Below are positions 35,622 to 45,277 of a stretch of DNA of 64,000 nucleotides, in pieces. A model generated the notes under the pieces. That model saw nothing but the letters and a program-made list of their open reading frames with translations, was not told the DNA's origin and made no database searches. The first letter of the stretch is position 1. The number at the start of each line of letters is the position of its first letter. The stretch is from Verrucomicrobiia bacterium (GTDB taxonomy: Bacteria > Verrucomicrobiota > Verrucomicrobiia > Limisphaerales > JADLHS01), in the NCBI GenBank assembly GCA_026125285.1, contig JAHCLO010000009.1, forward strand, positions 1-64,000, given 5' to 3'. The position numbers were made by a program, and so were the translations under genes.

Positions 35622-35643
35622 ACGACGGGGCGGGGAGTGAAGT

Positions 35644-37017
35644 TCATGGCGAAACTCCAGTTGCCGGAGGAAGCTGACGGCGCTCCTGCCGGGCGGCCAG
35701 CCGGTTGAGCGTATCGCGCGTCAGTTCGGCAACCACCGCATCGGCGCATTGACTCGCGTCCACGATGCGGGCACACGGCAGCGCCCCCGGATAACTGAGG
35801 TAGGCCTCACGCTGGCGTTTGGTTTCGACCAGTGGCACTTCACGCTTTCGGCTCTGGAGAACTTCTGCCGGCGCATCCAGGACGAAAACGCGGTCAGGCT
35901 TCGGCAGCAGTCGGAAAAGCAATCGTGCCAAGCGGGGCCATGCCGCCAACCGAAACCGTCGCGGATCCACCACAAAGTCGTAATGGTACCGGTCAATCAG
36001 CACCAGACCGTTGCGAAAGCGTGCCGGCAGAAATTGAACGAACGCGCCAACACAGAACTCGATCCAGTGATAAACCAGCAACCCAAGTGAAACCAGCGCA
36101 TTGCGCGGAGGCAAAGCGTGCGGGGCCGTGGTCGCTGGTCTGGCGGCGCGCCGTTGGCGCAGAAACACCGCCGGCTTCCAGTGTACGCGCAGGCTTTTGT
36201 TCGGATGGAACGTGCCGCGCAAGGCGTCCGCGAGCTGTTCCGCCGCGGTGGATTTGCCGCAGCCATCCGCGCCCACCAGCACCACGGTCCAGCCGGGCGG
36301 ATGCCGGAGACGCCCCGCGAACCGGCACAAATCCTTCAGCCATCTCGCAGAGGTGTTCACGGGTTCGCGGGTGAGGCGCCGCCAGATCAGTTGCCGACGC
36401 AATGGATGATGAAGCGCGGCAATAGCGCGCCAGTTCTGTTGGGCCACCGCGGCTGTCAGCTTCCCCGCAAGCGAGGCGCCAAACATCGCGGTCAACTGGG
36501 CGGCGGTTTCGGCGGGATGACTTTGAAATCCCGCCCGTATGACGGCGTGGTATTTTTCCTTAACCGCGCCTTGATACATCAGACGGGTCACAAGGCTGTT
36601 CACCGCTTCATCCGCCGGATGCGGCACGGCCAATCCATCCCGTTCGATCCGGCGTTCCAACAGCGCGCCGGGGTCTTGCAGTTTGAATCCGCGCCAAGCC
36701 AGTTCGTGGAAGAGGTCGAACTGGATTTGCTGGAGCGAATCGGGATGAAAGAAGAACAGCGATACGGGCGCAAATTCGACGCGGTTGTGCAGGCGGTAAC
36801 CCGCGGATTGGGCCGCTTGACACAGAGTCCGCTCCGCGCTGGCCAACTGTTTGGGATGCACCAATACATCAATATCATTGCCAGTTTCCCGGGGCAGGCT
36901 TTCGTAATTGCGCAGCACGAGAAACGCGATGCCCGCCGCGCGCCACCGCGCAAACACCGCCGTCACCAGAACCGTCAGATCATGCGGTGGATGAAGTGAC
37001 GCGGGAGCGACATTCAT
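35644..37017 (-). CDS. Nucleotidyltransferase-like / thymidylate-kinase-like fusion
   Basis: The 457-residue product has two parts. The first (about 10-200) is a nucleotidyltransferase-like domain with GIAFLVLRNYESLP, the acidic motif NDIDVLVHPKQL and FDLFHELAWRGFKL. The second (about 230-457) is a P-loop kinase domain with VVLVGADGCGKSTAAEQLAD and a later DRYHYDFVVDPRRF, then FVLDAPAEVLQSRKRE, as in thymidylate-kinase-like proteins. The ATG at 37017 is fixed by a 4-base ATGA overlap with the GT2 stop. Such pairs occur in polysaccharide loci, but the reaction is not established; phosphorylation or nucleotidylation of a sugar is inferred. An upstream in-frame start overlapping the GT2 gene is rejected. 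Confidence 0.8.
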   Translation of the reverse strand: MNVAPASLHPPHDLTVLVTAVFARWRAAGIAFLVLRNYESLPRETGNDIDVLVHPKQLASAERTLCQAAQSAGYRLHNRVEFAPVSLFFFHPDSLQQIQFDLFHELAWRGFKLQDPGALLERRIERDGLAVPHPADEAVNSLVTRLMYQGAVKEKYHAVIRAGFQSHPAETAAQLTAMFGASLAGKLTAAVAQQNWRAIAALHHPLRRQLIWRRLTREPVNTSARWLKDLCRFAGRLRHPPGWTVVLVGADGCGKSTAAEQLADALRGTFHPNKSLRVHWKPAVFLRQRRAARPATTAPHALPPRNALVSLGLLVYHWIEFCVGAFVQFLPARFRNGLVLIDRYHYDFVVDPRRFRLAAWPRLARLLFRLLPKPDRVFVLDAPAEVLQSRKREVPLVETKRQREAYLSYPGALPCARIVDASQCADAVVAELTRDTLNRLAARQERRQLPPATGVSP

Positions 37018-37793
37018 GCTTTCAACCCGTGGGCGCATAAGCGCAAGAGGCCGCGCTTCACCTGATAGACGCGATAGAGCAGCGCCAGGCGATGGCGGCT
37101 CCATGGCGGTTTGCGGCCAGCCAGCACCAGGTGCTCCTGCTGCACGCGCAGGCGTTCCTCTCGCCGGCGCTGGAGTTGCACGCTGCTGGTGTTGGTTTCG
37201 TGCCAGCGAAACGCGGCGAGTGCCTCGGGCAGATACGCGAAGCGATACCCCAGCCGGCTCAAGCGCACGTAGTACTCGAAATCCATGCAGACTTTGTAAC
37301 CCACTTCCAGCAAGTGGCCCGCGTTGATGATGCGGTGGTTGATGAAGGTGGAGGTGGACGGAATGTAACAGCCATAGAACAGGAGGACGCTGAAGTCGAA
37401 CCGATGTTCGCGTTTGCGGCGCAGCGTACGTTTCTGTTCATCCACGAACAAACAATCGCCGTAAATCACATCGGCCTCCGGGTGGCGGGCCGCGAAGGCC
37501 GCGATTTTTTCCAGCGTGTTGGGCAGCAGATAATCATCCGTGTTGAGCCACATCACCCAATCGCCGGTGGCTTTCCGGAAACCGCGATTGATGCCATCGC
37601 TCATGCCCGCGTCCGGTTCATTGCTTACTTGCAGATGGGGATATTCTCTGAGCACGGCGTGGGTATCGTCGGTGGAGCCGGCGTCCTGCACGAGGTGCTC
37701 CCATTCCACGCCGGTCTGCGCCTTTACACTCTCGAGGCAGTCGCGGATGAAGCGGCCCTGATTGAAGCTGGGGGTGACGATGGAAAACTTCAT
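37014..37793 (-). CDS. Glycosyltransferase family 2
   Basis: This 259-residue GT-A enzyme has the opening FSIVTPSFNQGRFIRDCLES, the donor-binding D in QDAGSTDDT, and the DXD-like motif WLNTDDYLLP. The acceptor-side block MDFEYYVRLSRLGYRFAYLP and the FRWHETNTSS region follow; the latter is typical of GT2 enzymes in EPS loci. It is cytoplasmic or peripheral, with a basic C-terminus. Its ATG at 37793 overlaps the nadE stop by four bases, and its stop overlaps the next start by four bases, so three genes are coupled in series. Confidence 0.93.
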   Translation of the reverse strand: MKFSIVTPSFNQGRFIRDCLESVKAQTGVEWEHLVQDAGSTDDTHAVLREYPHLQVSNEPDAGMSDGINRGFRKATGDWVMWLNTDDYLLPNTLEKIAAFAARHPEADVIYGDCLFVDEQKRTLRRKREHRFDFSVLLFYGCYIPSTSTFINHRIINAGHLLEVGYKVCMDFEYYVRLSRLGYRFAYLPEALAAFRWHETNTSSVQLQRRREERLRVQQEHLVLAGRKPPWSRHRLALLYRVYQVKRGLLRLCAHGLKA

Positions 37794-39439
37794 CGGTGCG
37801 GCCGGAAACGTTGCGCAATGGGAATCCGCCGGCCCATCCCAAACGCCCGTGGCGAAACCTTCAAACCGGGCGCAGCCTGCCGGCGTTTGTATTCGCTGAA
37901 GGTCACTTTGTTGATCACATCATTGACCACGGCGGCGTCGAAGCCGCGCGCGATGATCTCCGCCTTGCTCCAGTTGCGCACCACGTAAGCCTCCAGGATC
38001 GCATCGAGAGTTTCGTACGGCGGCAACGAATCCTGGTCGGTCTGGTTGGGGCGGAGTTCGGCGCTGGGAGGTTTGGTGATGGAAGATTCCGGAATGACGA
38101 CTCGTTCGCGGTTCACCCAGCGCGCGAGCCGATACACCTCGGTTTTGAAAACATCCGCAATCACCGCCAACGCACCGCACATGTCACCGTAGAGTGTGCA
38201 ATAGCCTACGGCCACCTCGGACTTGTTGCCCGTGGTGAGCACCAGCGCGCCGAATTTGTTCGCGAGCGCCATCAGCGTGACGCCGCGCAGCCGGGATTGG
38301 AGATTCTCTTCTGCCTCATTGGGTTTGGTGCCGGCGAACACTCCGGCCAATTGCCGTTCCATGGCTTCAAAAGCCGGTTCGACGGGTAATACTTCGTAGC
38401 GAATTCCCAGGTTCCGCGCGAGTGCCTCCGCATCCGCCAAACTGCCCGCACTCGAGTACCGCGCCGGCATGGAAACTCCCATGACCCGGTCCGCGCCCAA
38501 GGCGTCCGCTGCCAGCACCGCGGTCAGCGCGGAATCAATGCCGCCGGACAAACCGACAATCACCGACTTGAATCCGCATTTCTGCACGTAATCACGGAGT
38601 CCCAACGACAGCGCGCGGAAGAGTTGCTCCTCCGGTGCAGACTGCGGCCCTTCGGCCGCTCGCGCGTCGCCCTCCGTATCGGCGACAAACACGTCCTCGT
38701 CGAACGGTTTGCCGGCCGCAGTGATCTCGCCAAGCCGGTTGAAGGCGACGCTGTTGCCGTCAAAGATCAATTCATCATTGGCGCCGACGAGATTGGTCAT
38801 GACCAGCGGCACGCGCTCGTCGCGCGCCACCCGCTGAAGCATGGCCAGGCGGGTTCGGTCCTTGCCCAACCACCACGGGGAAGCCGAAAGATTCAGAATC
38901 ATATCTGCGCCCTGGGCGATGAGTTCCTTCACGGGATCGCGGCGATACCGGCGTTCGGGCCAGAAATCTTCGTCGTTCCAAATGTCCTCGCAGATGGTGA
39001 TGCCCAGTTTGTGCCCTTTGAAATTGAAGGGCTTGACGCCATCCGTCGCCGCCGGCTCGAAATAGCGGTCCTCATCAAAGACATCGTAGGTGGGCAGGAG
39101 GGATTTGTTCTGTCGCCAGACAATCGCTCCATGGTGCAGCACGGCGGCAGCGTTGCGCAGCGAGCGTCCCGGGCGGGCGACATTCGTGTCCACGAAACCC
39201 ACGGCCAGCGGAATCGTCCCCACGTTCCTGGCGGTGTCGGCCAGCGTGTCCAAATTGGTCGCGATGAAATCTGCGCGCAGCAGCAGGTCGCGGGGTGGAT
39301 AGCCGCAGAGAAACAGTTCCGGGGCGATCACAAATTCCGCGCCCATACCGCAGGCGTGTTCGTAACCGGCCAGCAGCTTGCGCCGGTTGGCGTCGAAATC
39401 ACCAATCGTCGAGTCAAGCTGCAGGACGCCGAATTTCAC
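37790..39439 (-). CDS. nadE: Glutamine-dependent NAD+ synthetase
   Basis: This 549-residue protein joins a nitrilase-type glutaminase domain to an ATP-pyrophosphatase domain. The first holds EFVIAPELFLCGYPPRDLLL with the catalytic Glu, FNFKGHKLGITICEDIWND with the nucleophile Cys, and a Lys in between. The second has the P-loop VIVGLSGGIDSALTAVLAAD and ALVLTTGNKSEVAVGYCTLYGD. It makes NAD+ from deamido-NAD+, ATP and glutamine. The start is GTG at 39439 (MKFGVLQLD). It is unusual that it is the first gene of a chain, ATGA-coupled to a polysaccharide GT2 gene, rather than next to NAD genes. Confidence 0.96.
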   Translation of the reverse strand: MKFGVLQLDSTIGDFDANRRKLLAGYEHACGMGAEFVIAPELFLCGYPPRDLLLRADFIATNLDTLADTARNVGTIPLAVGFVDTNVARPGRSLRNAAAVLHHGAIVWRQNKSLLPTYDVFDEDRYFEPAATDGVKPFNFKGHKLGITICEDIWNDEDFWPERRYRRDPVKELIAQGADMILNLSASPWWLGKDRTRLAMLQRVARDERVPLVMTNLVGANDELIFDGNSVAFNRLGEITAAGKPFDEDVFVADTEGDARAAEGPQSAPEEQLFRALSLGLRDYVQKCGFKSVIVGLSGGIDSALTAVLAADALGADRVMGVSMPARYSSAGSLADAEALARNLGIRYEVLPVEPAFEAMERQLAGVFAGTKPNEAEENLQSRLRGVTLMALANKFGALVLTTGNKSEVAVGYCTLYGDMCGALAVIADVFKTEVYRLARWVNRERVVIPESSITKPPSAELRPNQTDQDSLPPYETLDAILEAYVVRNWSKAEIIARGFDAAVVNDVINKVTFSEYKRRQAAPGLKVSPRAFGMGRRIPIAQRFRPHR

Positions 39440-39493
39440 CCGGCCAGAGTAATGACGGAAGGTTGGCGCGCAACGAATTTGCGGCCGGCGGCT

Positions 39494-40825
39494 TCAGCGA
39501 GTCGCCAAGGCGGGAACGCCAGAAGGCGTGGTGGGCGAAACTTCGACCTCGCGAATGGCGGCCGCCAGTTTGGCCAGATGTTGCTCGATGGTAAAATGCT
39601 GGAGGAAATGATCCCGCAACGCAACGGACTGCTCCTCCGCCAGCATCCGCAAAATGGCTTCGGCGATTCGCTGCGGACTACGAGGCGGGATGAGTCCGGC
39701 ATAGTCCTTGGTGAGGAGTTCAGGAATCGAACGCCAGTGACTCGTGATGACGGGCATGCCAAACGCCATGCTTTCGATGACGACCAACCCAAAACTCTCC
39801 GCGTAGTAATAGGTGGGAAAACAGAAGCAATCGCTCTCAGCAAATGCCTGCCTTTTCTTCTGACCGCTGACGAAACCGATGTAGTTCACGCAACTCCGGC
39901 GCGCCGCCGGGGTTGAACCGCGCCGGGTGAGGGCAATTTGCAGATCGGGCTGGAGAATGCGCTGATGGAATTCCTCCTGCTCCTTGGCCACTACGAACTC
40001 GCCCGCAACGGTGAGTTGCACCCGGAGCGGTGAGTCCGCGGTCGCGAGGCGGGCATTGGCCAGGCTGACGCCTTCGAGGGCATCGAACAGCCCTTTCTCC
40101 CGCGTGCAATGTGCAAGGAAGAGTAACCGAAAAATCTCCGGGTCCCCGCCCGCGCGTTGGGCGTCGCTCTCCGCGAGTGACTCTCCAGCCAGCAAACGTT
40201 GGCGTGCCGCAAAACGCGCGCGGCGACGGGGCAGGACGGTTTCCTCAAAATCCGGGCACGGATCCGGAATGCCATTGCCGACCGTCCGAATGTGCCGGGC
40301 GAAGAGTTTTTCCGCGTCCGGGCGGTTGTAGTTGGACAGCACGATGCTTAAGGCGGCCTGCCGGAGAAAACTGAACGTGACCGCCCGGGTCCGAATCTGC
40401 ACCGCCGTTTCCAGCCATTTGGCAAGACCCGCCGCGTGCCAGTGAAAGATAATGCGCTTGAAAAATGGCCGGCACAAAAACATGACGAGCCAGTCCCGGT
40501 ACAACGCCGAACGTTTACCCGGGGCCGGGATGTAATAGAAACTGGTCACTCCGTAGCGGAAGCGGCACCAGATGGCTTGCAGGCAATACAGCAACAACAG
40601 GAACAACTTGGTGCCGTGAAACTCCCCAATATCCTCCAAGGTGCGCGAAAGCCGCACATTGACGTGGTAACACTCGATGCCGTGAACGTCGCCGGCCGTA
40701 TTGCGGGGGACGGGGCGGTGTCTGCCCGTCCGGTGGTCACCGCCAAAGCCGGTCAACATGAGCTGAGTCATGTAACTCTGCCCGTGATGCGGAGGCGGCG
40801 TGTGGGCGAATACAAGCAGTTTCAT
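39494..40825 (-). CDS. Glycosyltransferase family 4, polysaccharide locus
   Basis: This 443-residue GT-B enzyme starts at the ATG at 40825 (MKLLVFAHTPPPHHGQS); a TTG three codons upstream is possible. The N-terminal acceptor domain includes a hydrophobic stretch with Tyr/Phe (TSFYYIPAPGK). The C-terminal half shows the GT4 features RLLFLAHCTREKGLFDALEG, FVSGQKKRQAFAESDCFCFP, YYAESFGLVVIESMAFGMPV (E-x7-E-like) and IPELLTKDYAGLIPPR. It probably adds one sugar to the repeat unit. It lies 54 bases upstream of nadE on the same strand and may head that operon. Confidence 0.9.
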   Translation of the reverse strand: MKLLVFAHTPPPHHGQSYMTQLMLTGFGGDHRTGRHRPVPRNTAGDVHGIECYHVNVRLSRTLEDIGEFHGTKLFLLLLYCLQAIWCRFRYGVTSFYYIPAPGKRSALYRDWLVMFLCRPFFKRIIFHWHAAGLAKWLETAVQIRTRAVTFSFLRQAALSIVLSNYNRPDAEKLFARHIRTVGNGIPDPCPDFEETVLPRRRARFAARQRLLAGESLAESDAQRAGGDPEIFRLLFLAHCTREKGLFDALEGVSLANARLATADSPLRVQLTVAGEFVVAKEQEEFHQRILQPDLQIALTRRGSTPAARRSCVNYIGFVSGQKKRQAFAESDCFCFPTYYYAESFGLVVIESMAFGMPVITSHWRSIPELLTKDYAGLIPPRSPQRIAEAILRMLAEEQSVALRDHFLQHFTIEQHLAKLAAAIREVEVSPTTPSGVPALATR

Positions 40826-41002
40826 TTGACGCAATGATCAGACACGGTTCGGGCAAAAAACTCCATCAAATCCATCAAGCGATAGTGGATGCGGTCAACT
40901 TAGCCGGAATCCGACGCATGATGAAGTTTTTTTCTTGAACCTCGCACCCAGTCGGGCGCATCTGGCGGCTGCCCCCGTCCGCGGGTCGGGCCAAGATCAA
41001 TC

Positions 41003-41776
41003 ATGAACACCTTGCGCGTGCTCGAAACACCACTCCTGGTCATGGATTACGACCAGTTGGCGGCGCAATGCCTGGCTTGGGCGCGGCAGCCGCGGGTGGT
41101 GGCAGTGGAGTTCGCCAACACGCATATCGTAACCCAGATGCGGCACGATCCGGCGTTCCGTGAGTTGATGCGCGGTTATGATCACTTGGTGCCGGACGGA
41201 ATGCCGTTGGTGTGGTGCCTGAACCGCGCGGGGGCGCGAATGGGCGACCGCGTTTACGGCCCCACCTTTATGGAACGCTTTCTGGCCGCCGCGCCGCCGG
41301 GGACGACGCACTATCTGTTGGGTGGATCGGAAGAGTGCGGCGGGCGGCTGCGCGAGATGTTCGCCCGACGCAATCCGCACCTTGAGTTCGCTGGCGGCTT
41401 CCATGGAGCATGCAACACGGAGGGGGTGCTGGCGGGCGACGCGGAAAAGCAGGTTGTGGAAGATATCAACCGGCTCTCACCGGACTTCTTATGGGTGGGC
41501 TTTGGCACGCCCAAGCAGCAGGCGTGGACGCGGCGGCATAAACATCTGCTTCACCGGGGCGTGGTGCTGACGGTCGGCTTCGCCTTTGATGCGAACGCAG
41601 GATTGAAACCGGACGCGCCAGCCTGGATGCAAGGGCGGGGGTTGACCTGGCTGTACCGCCTGGCCTCCGAACCGCGGCGCTTGGGGCCGCGTTACGTGAA
41701 ATGGAATTCGTTGTTCCTTTTCTATTTGCTATTCGATGGCTTGCGCGGCCGGGCGTGGGGACGCACAGAACGATGA
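41003..41776 (+). CDS. WecG/TagA/CpsF-family glycosyltransferase
   Basis: This 257-residue GT26 enzyme has the typical opening (VVAVEFANTHIVTQM), the PDGMPLVWCLN acceptor block with a conserved Asp, and the core DRVYGPTFMERFL, THYLLGGS, SPDFLWVGFGTPKQQAWTRR and VGFAFDANAG. The family transfers N-acetylmannosamine (or a related sugar) to undecaprenyl-PP-GlcNAc, the second step of many polysaccharide repeat units. The substrate here is inferred. It is soluble with a basic C-terminal tail that may contact the membrane. The exosortase gene follows. Start: ATG at 41003. Confidence 0.92.
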   Translation: MNTLRVLETPLLVMDYDQLAAQCLAWARQPRVVAVEFANTHIVTQMRHDPAFRELMRGYDHLVPDGMPLVWCLNRAGARMGDRVYGPTFMERFLAAAPPGTTHYLLGGSEECGGRLREMFARRNPHLEFAGGFHGACNTEGVLAGDAEKQVVEDINRLSPDFLWVGFGTPKQQAWTRRHKHLLHRGVVLTVGFAFDANAGLKPDAPAWMQGRGLTWLYRLASEPRRLGPRYVKWNSLFLFYLLFDGLRGRAWGRTER

Positions 41777-41934
41777 ACTGGCGGGAAAAAGCCGTCCTTG
41801 TGGGGGATACCTCATCGGCGGACAGCTTCGCGAAGGGATCAGTGTGGCCGAACCTCAAGGAATTAAAGGGCGAAATAGATTGAGCGAAATGCGCCCTTTA
41901 GGTATCCATTATCGTGAATCAAGTGCGGGCAATT

Positions 41935-42924
41935 ATGGAAAAGCAAAAAACACCCGATCCCGGCGGCGGCTTCTCCGCCGAATTCCAGGCCTGCTGGCGG
42001 CAACTGCCGGACAAGGGTCTGTTTTTTACCTTGCTCGCGGCTTGGCTGGCCTTGTTTCAGTTCCTGGGCAATGCCACGTTCGGCTACATCAACACCCCTT
42101 CGCTGTATTATTGGATGTACAACGCCTATAACGAGGTCCATCCCGCAGCCGACGACGCGCATGGCAATCTCATCCCGTTTCTGGTGCTGGGTCTGTTCTG
42201 GTGGAAGCGCAAGGAACTGCTGGCGCAACCGTTGCGGTTCTGGTCACCGGCGCTCCTGCTGGTCGTTGGCGCGCTGGCACTGCATCTGGTGGGTTACCTC
42301 GTCCAACAACCTCGCTTGTCCATCATCGCGTTGTTCGGGGGCATCTATGGTTTGATGGGACTGACTTGGGGGCCGCGCTGGTTGCGCGCGAGTTTCTTCC
42401 CCTTCTTTCTGTTCGCGTTCATGGTGCCCTTGGGATCGTTAAGCGAAGTGGTGACGTTTCCGCTGCGGTTGATGGTGACCACCATCGTCCAGCATCTGGC
42501 GACGGATGTGCTGGGCATGAGTGTCATCCGATCCGGCACGCAGTTGTTCGACGGGCTGGGCACTTATCAATACGACGTGGCCGCCGCGTGCAGCGGCATC
42601 CGGAGTCTGGTGGCCGTAATTCTGCTGGCCACCGCGTACGGCTTTGTGATGTTCAAATCGGCCTGGCATCGGCTGCTGATCGTTGGTTCAGCGTTTCCAT
42701 TGGCGGTGATTGGCAACACGCTGCGCTTGATGTTGATTGTGCTGGCGGGCGAGTTTTTCGGACAGGAAGCCGGCAGTTACGTGCATGACAGCACGTGGTT
42801 CAGTTTGTTGCCTTATGTGCCCGCCATTCTTGGTTTGATCCTGTTGGGCCGCTGGCTCGAGCGGCGAACCGCAGCGACTGCGCCGGTCACGGCCAGTCCC
42901 GCGCAAACTCCTTCAACCGTATGA
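41935..42924 (+). CDS. Exosortase
   Basis: This 329-residue membrane protein has about eight to ten membrane segments and the exosortase catalytic set: Cys219 in VAAACSGIRSL, Arg264 in GNTLRLMLIV and His284 in YVHDSTWF. Exosortases recognise the C-terminal PEP-CTERM tail of exported proteins, cleave it and pass the protein to the cell surface, in species that also make exopolysaccharide. The ATG at 41935 is preferred; a GTG at 41914 would add seven residues. Its stop overlaps the EpsI start (ATGA). A clear PEP-CTERM protein is encoded at 62887. Confidence 0.93.
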   Translation: MEKQKTPDPGGGFSAEFQACWRQLPDKGLFFTLLAAWLALFQFLGNATFGYINTPSLYYWMYNAYNEVHPAADDAHGNLIPFLVLGLFWWKRKELLAQPLRFWSPALLLVVGALALHLVGYLVQQPRLSIIALFGGIYGLMGLTWGPRWLRASFFPFFLFAFMVPLGSLSEVVTFPLRLMVTTIVQHLATDVLGMSVIRSGTQLFDGLGTYQYDVAAACSGIRSLVAVILLATAYGFVMFKSAWHRLLIVGSAFPLAVIGNTLRLMLIVLAGEFFGQEAGSYVHDSTWFSLLPYVPAILGLILLGRWLERRTAATAPVTASPAQTPSTV

Positions 42925-43661
42925 ACAAACAGAAATGGATTCTCGCCGCCGTGACCCTGCTCTTGATCGGCAGTGCCGCCGGCCTGCTTGGCCGATTCAA
43001 GACCAGCCAGAGGCTCGGGCAGCCCGGCGTCAAAATTGACCCCGTCACCACCAACCGCAGCCAGGTGGTCCTGCTCCCCGAGCGGGTCCTGGATTATGAA
43101 TCCGAATTGGTGGATCAGCAGGATATCGTGCTGAACACTTTGCCGCGCGACACCAGTTTCGGGGGGCGCCGCTACCAGGCGCCGGACGATTTCTGGGTGC
43201 AGGCGACCGTGGTGTTGATGAAGGGTGACCGGACAAGCCTGCACAAACCGCAGTTTTGCCTCGAGGGTGCGGGCTGGAGCATTGATGCGAATGCCTCCCG
43301 CGAAGACAAAGTGCGGATCACGCAACCGGAGGAGTACGATCTGCCGGTGATGAAACTCCTGGTGACGAAACGCATCCAGCACCAGGGCCAGACGGTCACC
43401 CTGCGGGGCGTGTACGTGTACTGGTTTGTGGCCGAGGACGCCTATACGGCGCAACACTGGCAACGCATGTGGTGGATGGCGAAAGAACTCATCCAAACGG
43501 GCGTCTTGCAGCGTTGGGCCTACGTCACGTACTTCGCCGTTTGTCTGCCGGGACAGGAGGACGCCACCTTCGAACGCCTCCAGAAATTGATCGCGGCTTC
43601 CGTGCCGGAGATTCAATTGGTACCGAAGCCTGCCGGGCGCGTGGCCGCCACCCAACCCTAG
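42921..43661 (+). CDS. epsI: Exosortase-associated protein EpsI
   Basis: This 246-residue protein has an N-terminal membrane anchor (QKWILAAVTLLLIGSAAGLL, about 4-23) and the EpsI/DUF3485 extracytoplasmic domain. KPQFCLEGAGWSI is its hallmark, with RGVYVYWFVAEDAYT and a helical tail. EpsI-type proteins nearly always sit next to or fused to exosortase and are needed for the polymer that accompanies PEP-CTERM sorting; the biochemical role is unknown. Its ATG overlaps the exosortase stop by four bases. The domain is separate here rather than fused. Confidence 0.9.
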   Translation: MNKQKWILAAVTLLLIGSAAGLLGRFKTSQRLGQPGVKIDPVTTNRSQVVLLPERVLDYESELVDQQDIVLNTLPRDTSFGGRRYQAPDDFWVQATVVLMKGDRTSLHKPQFCLEGAGWSIDANASREDKVRITQPEEYDLPVMKLLVTKRIQHQGQTVTLRGVYVYWFVAEDAYTAQHWQRMWWMAKELIQTGVLQRWAYVTYFAVCLPGQEDATFERLQKLIAASVPEIQLVPKPAGRVAATQP

Positions 43662-43776
43662 CGGAATCGGTAATTGACCCGACGCAACTTGCGGCGCGCC
43701 GAGGTTGCAAGAGCCTTCACGATTTGTTACAAGCCCTTTCGCCCGCACGGCTGAGTCCTTGGGATTGAGTTGAGTC

Positions 43777-45168
43777 ATGTTACAGCGAGATCGTCAATTG
43801 CGAGTGCAAGTCCATCAATGGATGGATGCCTTGCTGTTCGTGCTGGGCTTCTGGCTGGCCTATGAGTTGCGCGCCAACCGGCAGATCATCGCGTGGCTGA
43901 ACCTCACCGCGCCCAGTCCGTTTGAGACTTTTCTTTGGCTGTACGTCATCCTCATTCCCGCCGCCTTGTTCGTGCTCGAGTCGCAGGGATTCTACAATCG
44001 GCCGATGCTCTGCCAGCGCCGGGCGATTGCCTGGCCGTTGTTCCGGGGCTGCGGACTCATCACCGGGGCGCTGGTGTTGACCGCGTATTTCTTCGAACTG
44101 ACCGTGGCGCGCGGCGTGATCGTTTCCTTCGGCATCATCAGCTTCGTCCTGATCTACCTCAAAGAGGAAGCCTTGCTGTGGTTTTACCGCAGCAAGCTCG
44201 CTCAGGCTCAGTATCGTCGGCGCTTCGTCCTCGTGGGCGCGGCTCAGGACACGACCAAGCTACGGGAGGAACTGCGCATCCGCCCGGACGCCTCCATGGA
44301 AATCGTCGCCGCACTTGAGCTGAATGAATCCACCCTCGAACAACTGCTGCGGTTGCTGCACGAACATTCCATCAACGGCGTGATCCTCAGCGCCCGCCAT
44401 GCTTATTTCGAGCAGGCCGAGGGGATCATCAAAGCCTGCGAACTCGAGGGCGTGGAGGCCTGGGTGGTGGCCGACTTTTTCAGCACCCAGATTTCCCGGG
44501 CCAGTCTCGATGTGTTTTACGACCGGCCGGTGATGGTCTTCCGTTCGACCCCGGAGTACTCATGGCAAAGCGTGCTCAAGCTGGGTTTGGATTTCTTCGG
44601 CGCATTAACCATGTTGGTCCTGCTGTCGCCGGTGTTTGCCGTCGTTGCGCTCTTGATCAGGCTGTCCTCCCCTGGACCGATCCTGTTCCGGCAGCACCGC
44701 TCCGGACTCAACGGCGCGCCGTTCACCATTTACAAGTTTCGCACCATGATCACCAACGCCGAGCAGCTCAAGCACGAGTTGGAGGCCATGAATGAAATGC
44801 GCGGCCCGGTGTTCAAAGTCACCAAAGACCCGCGCATCACGCCCATCGGCAAATTCCTCCGCCGCCACAGCATTGACGAGTTGCCGCAACTCTTGAACGT
44901 CCTGCGCGGCGAAATGAGCCTGGTCGGTCCGCGCCCGCTGCCGGTGGACGAAGTCAAACGCTTTGACGATCTGGCCCATCGCCGGCGCCTGAGCGTCAAA
45001 CCCGGCCTGACCTGTCTCTGGCAGATCAGCGGTCGTAGCCAGATCGTCGAATTCAAGGACTGGGTCCGCCTGGACCTCGAATACATTGATAACTGGTCGC
45101 TCTGGCTCGATCTCAAGATTCTCTGGCGTACGGTTCCCGTGGTCTTCACCGGCACTGGCGCGAAATGA
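43777..45168 (+). CDS. Undecaprenyl-phosphate sugar phosphotransferase (WcaJ-like)
   Basis: This 463-residue protein has five or so N-terminal membrane segments (LFVLGFWLAYELR, FLWLYVILIPAALFVLE and so on), a central Rossmann-like region (RRRFVLVGAAQDTTKL) and the bacterial sugar-transferase domain from about 265. The conserved motifs PFTIYKFRTMITNAEQL, KFLRRHSIDELPQLLN and SLVGPRPLPVDEV are all present. It loads the first sugar-phosphate (often glucose or galactose) onto undecaprenyl phosphate, starting repeat-unit synthesis. It is therefore the initiating enzyme of this locus. Start: ATG at 43777. Confidence 0.95.
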   Translation: MLQRDRQLRVQVHQWMDALLFVLGFWLAYELRANRQIIAWLNLTAPSPFETFLWLYVILIPAALFVLESQGFYNRPMLCQRRAIAWPLFRGCGLITGALVLTAYFFELTVARGVIVSFGIISFVLIYLKEEALLWFYRSKLAQAQYRRRFVLVGAAQDTTKLREELRIRPDASMEIVAALELNESTLEQLLRLLHEHSINGVILSARHAYFEQAEGIIKACELEGVEAWVVADFFSTQISRASLDVFYDRPVMVFRSTPEYSWQSVLKLGLDFFGALTMLVLLSPVFAVVALLIRLSSPGPILFRQHRSGLNGAPFTIYKFRTMITNAEQLKHELEAMNEMRGPVFKVTKDPRITPIGKFLRRHSIDELPQLLNVLRGEMSLVGPRPLPVDEVKRFDDLAHRRRLSVKPGLTCLWQISGRSQIVEFKDWVRLDLEYIDNWSLWLDLKILWRTVPVVFTGTGAK

Positions 45169-45277
45169 GGTCACTTCGCCTTGAAGCCACTACTCCTCAA
45201 GGCCAGCCAGCACGGCCAATCATCGGATCGGCACACCATCAAACCTCTGTAACCCACCCCTCCGTCATTTCGCCATC

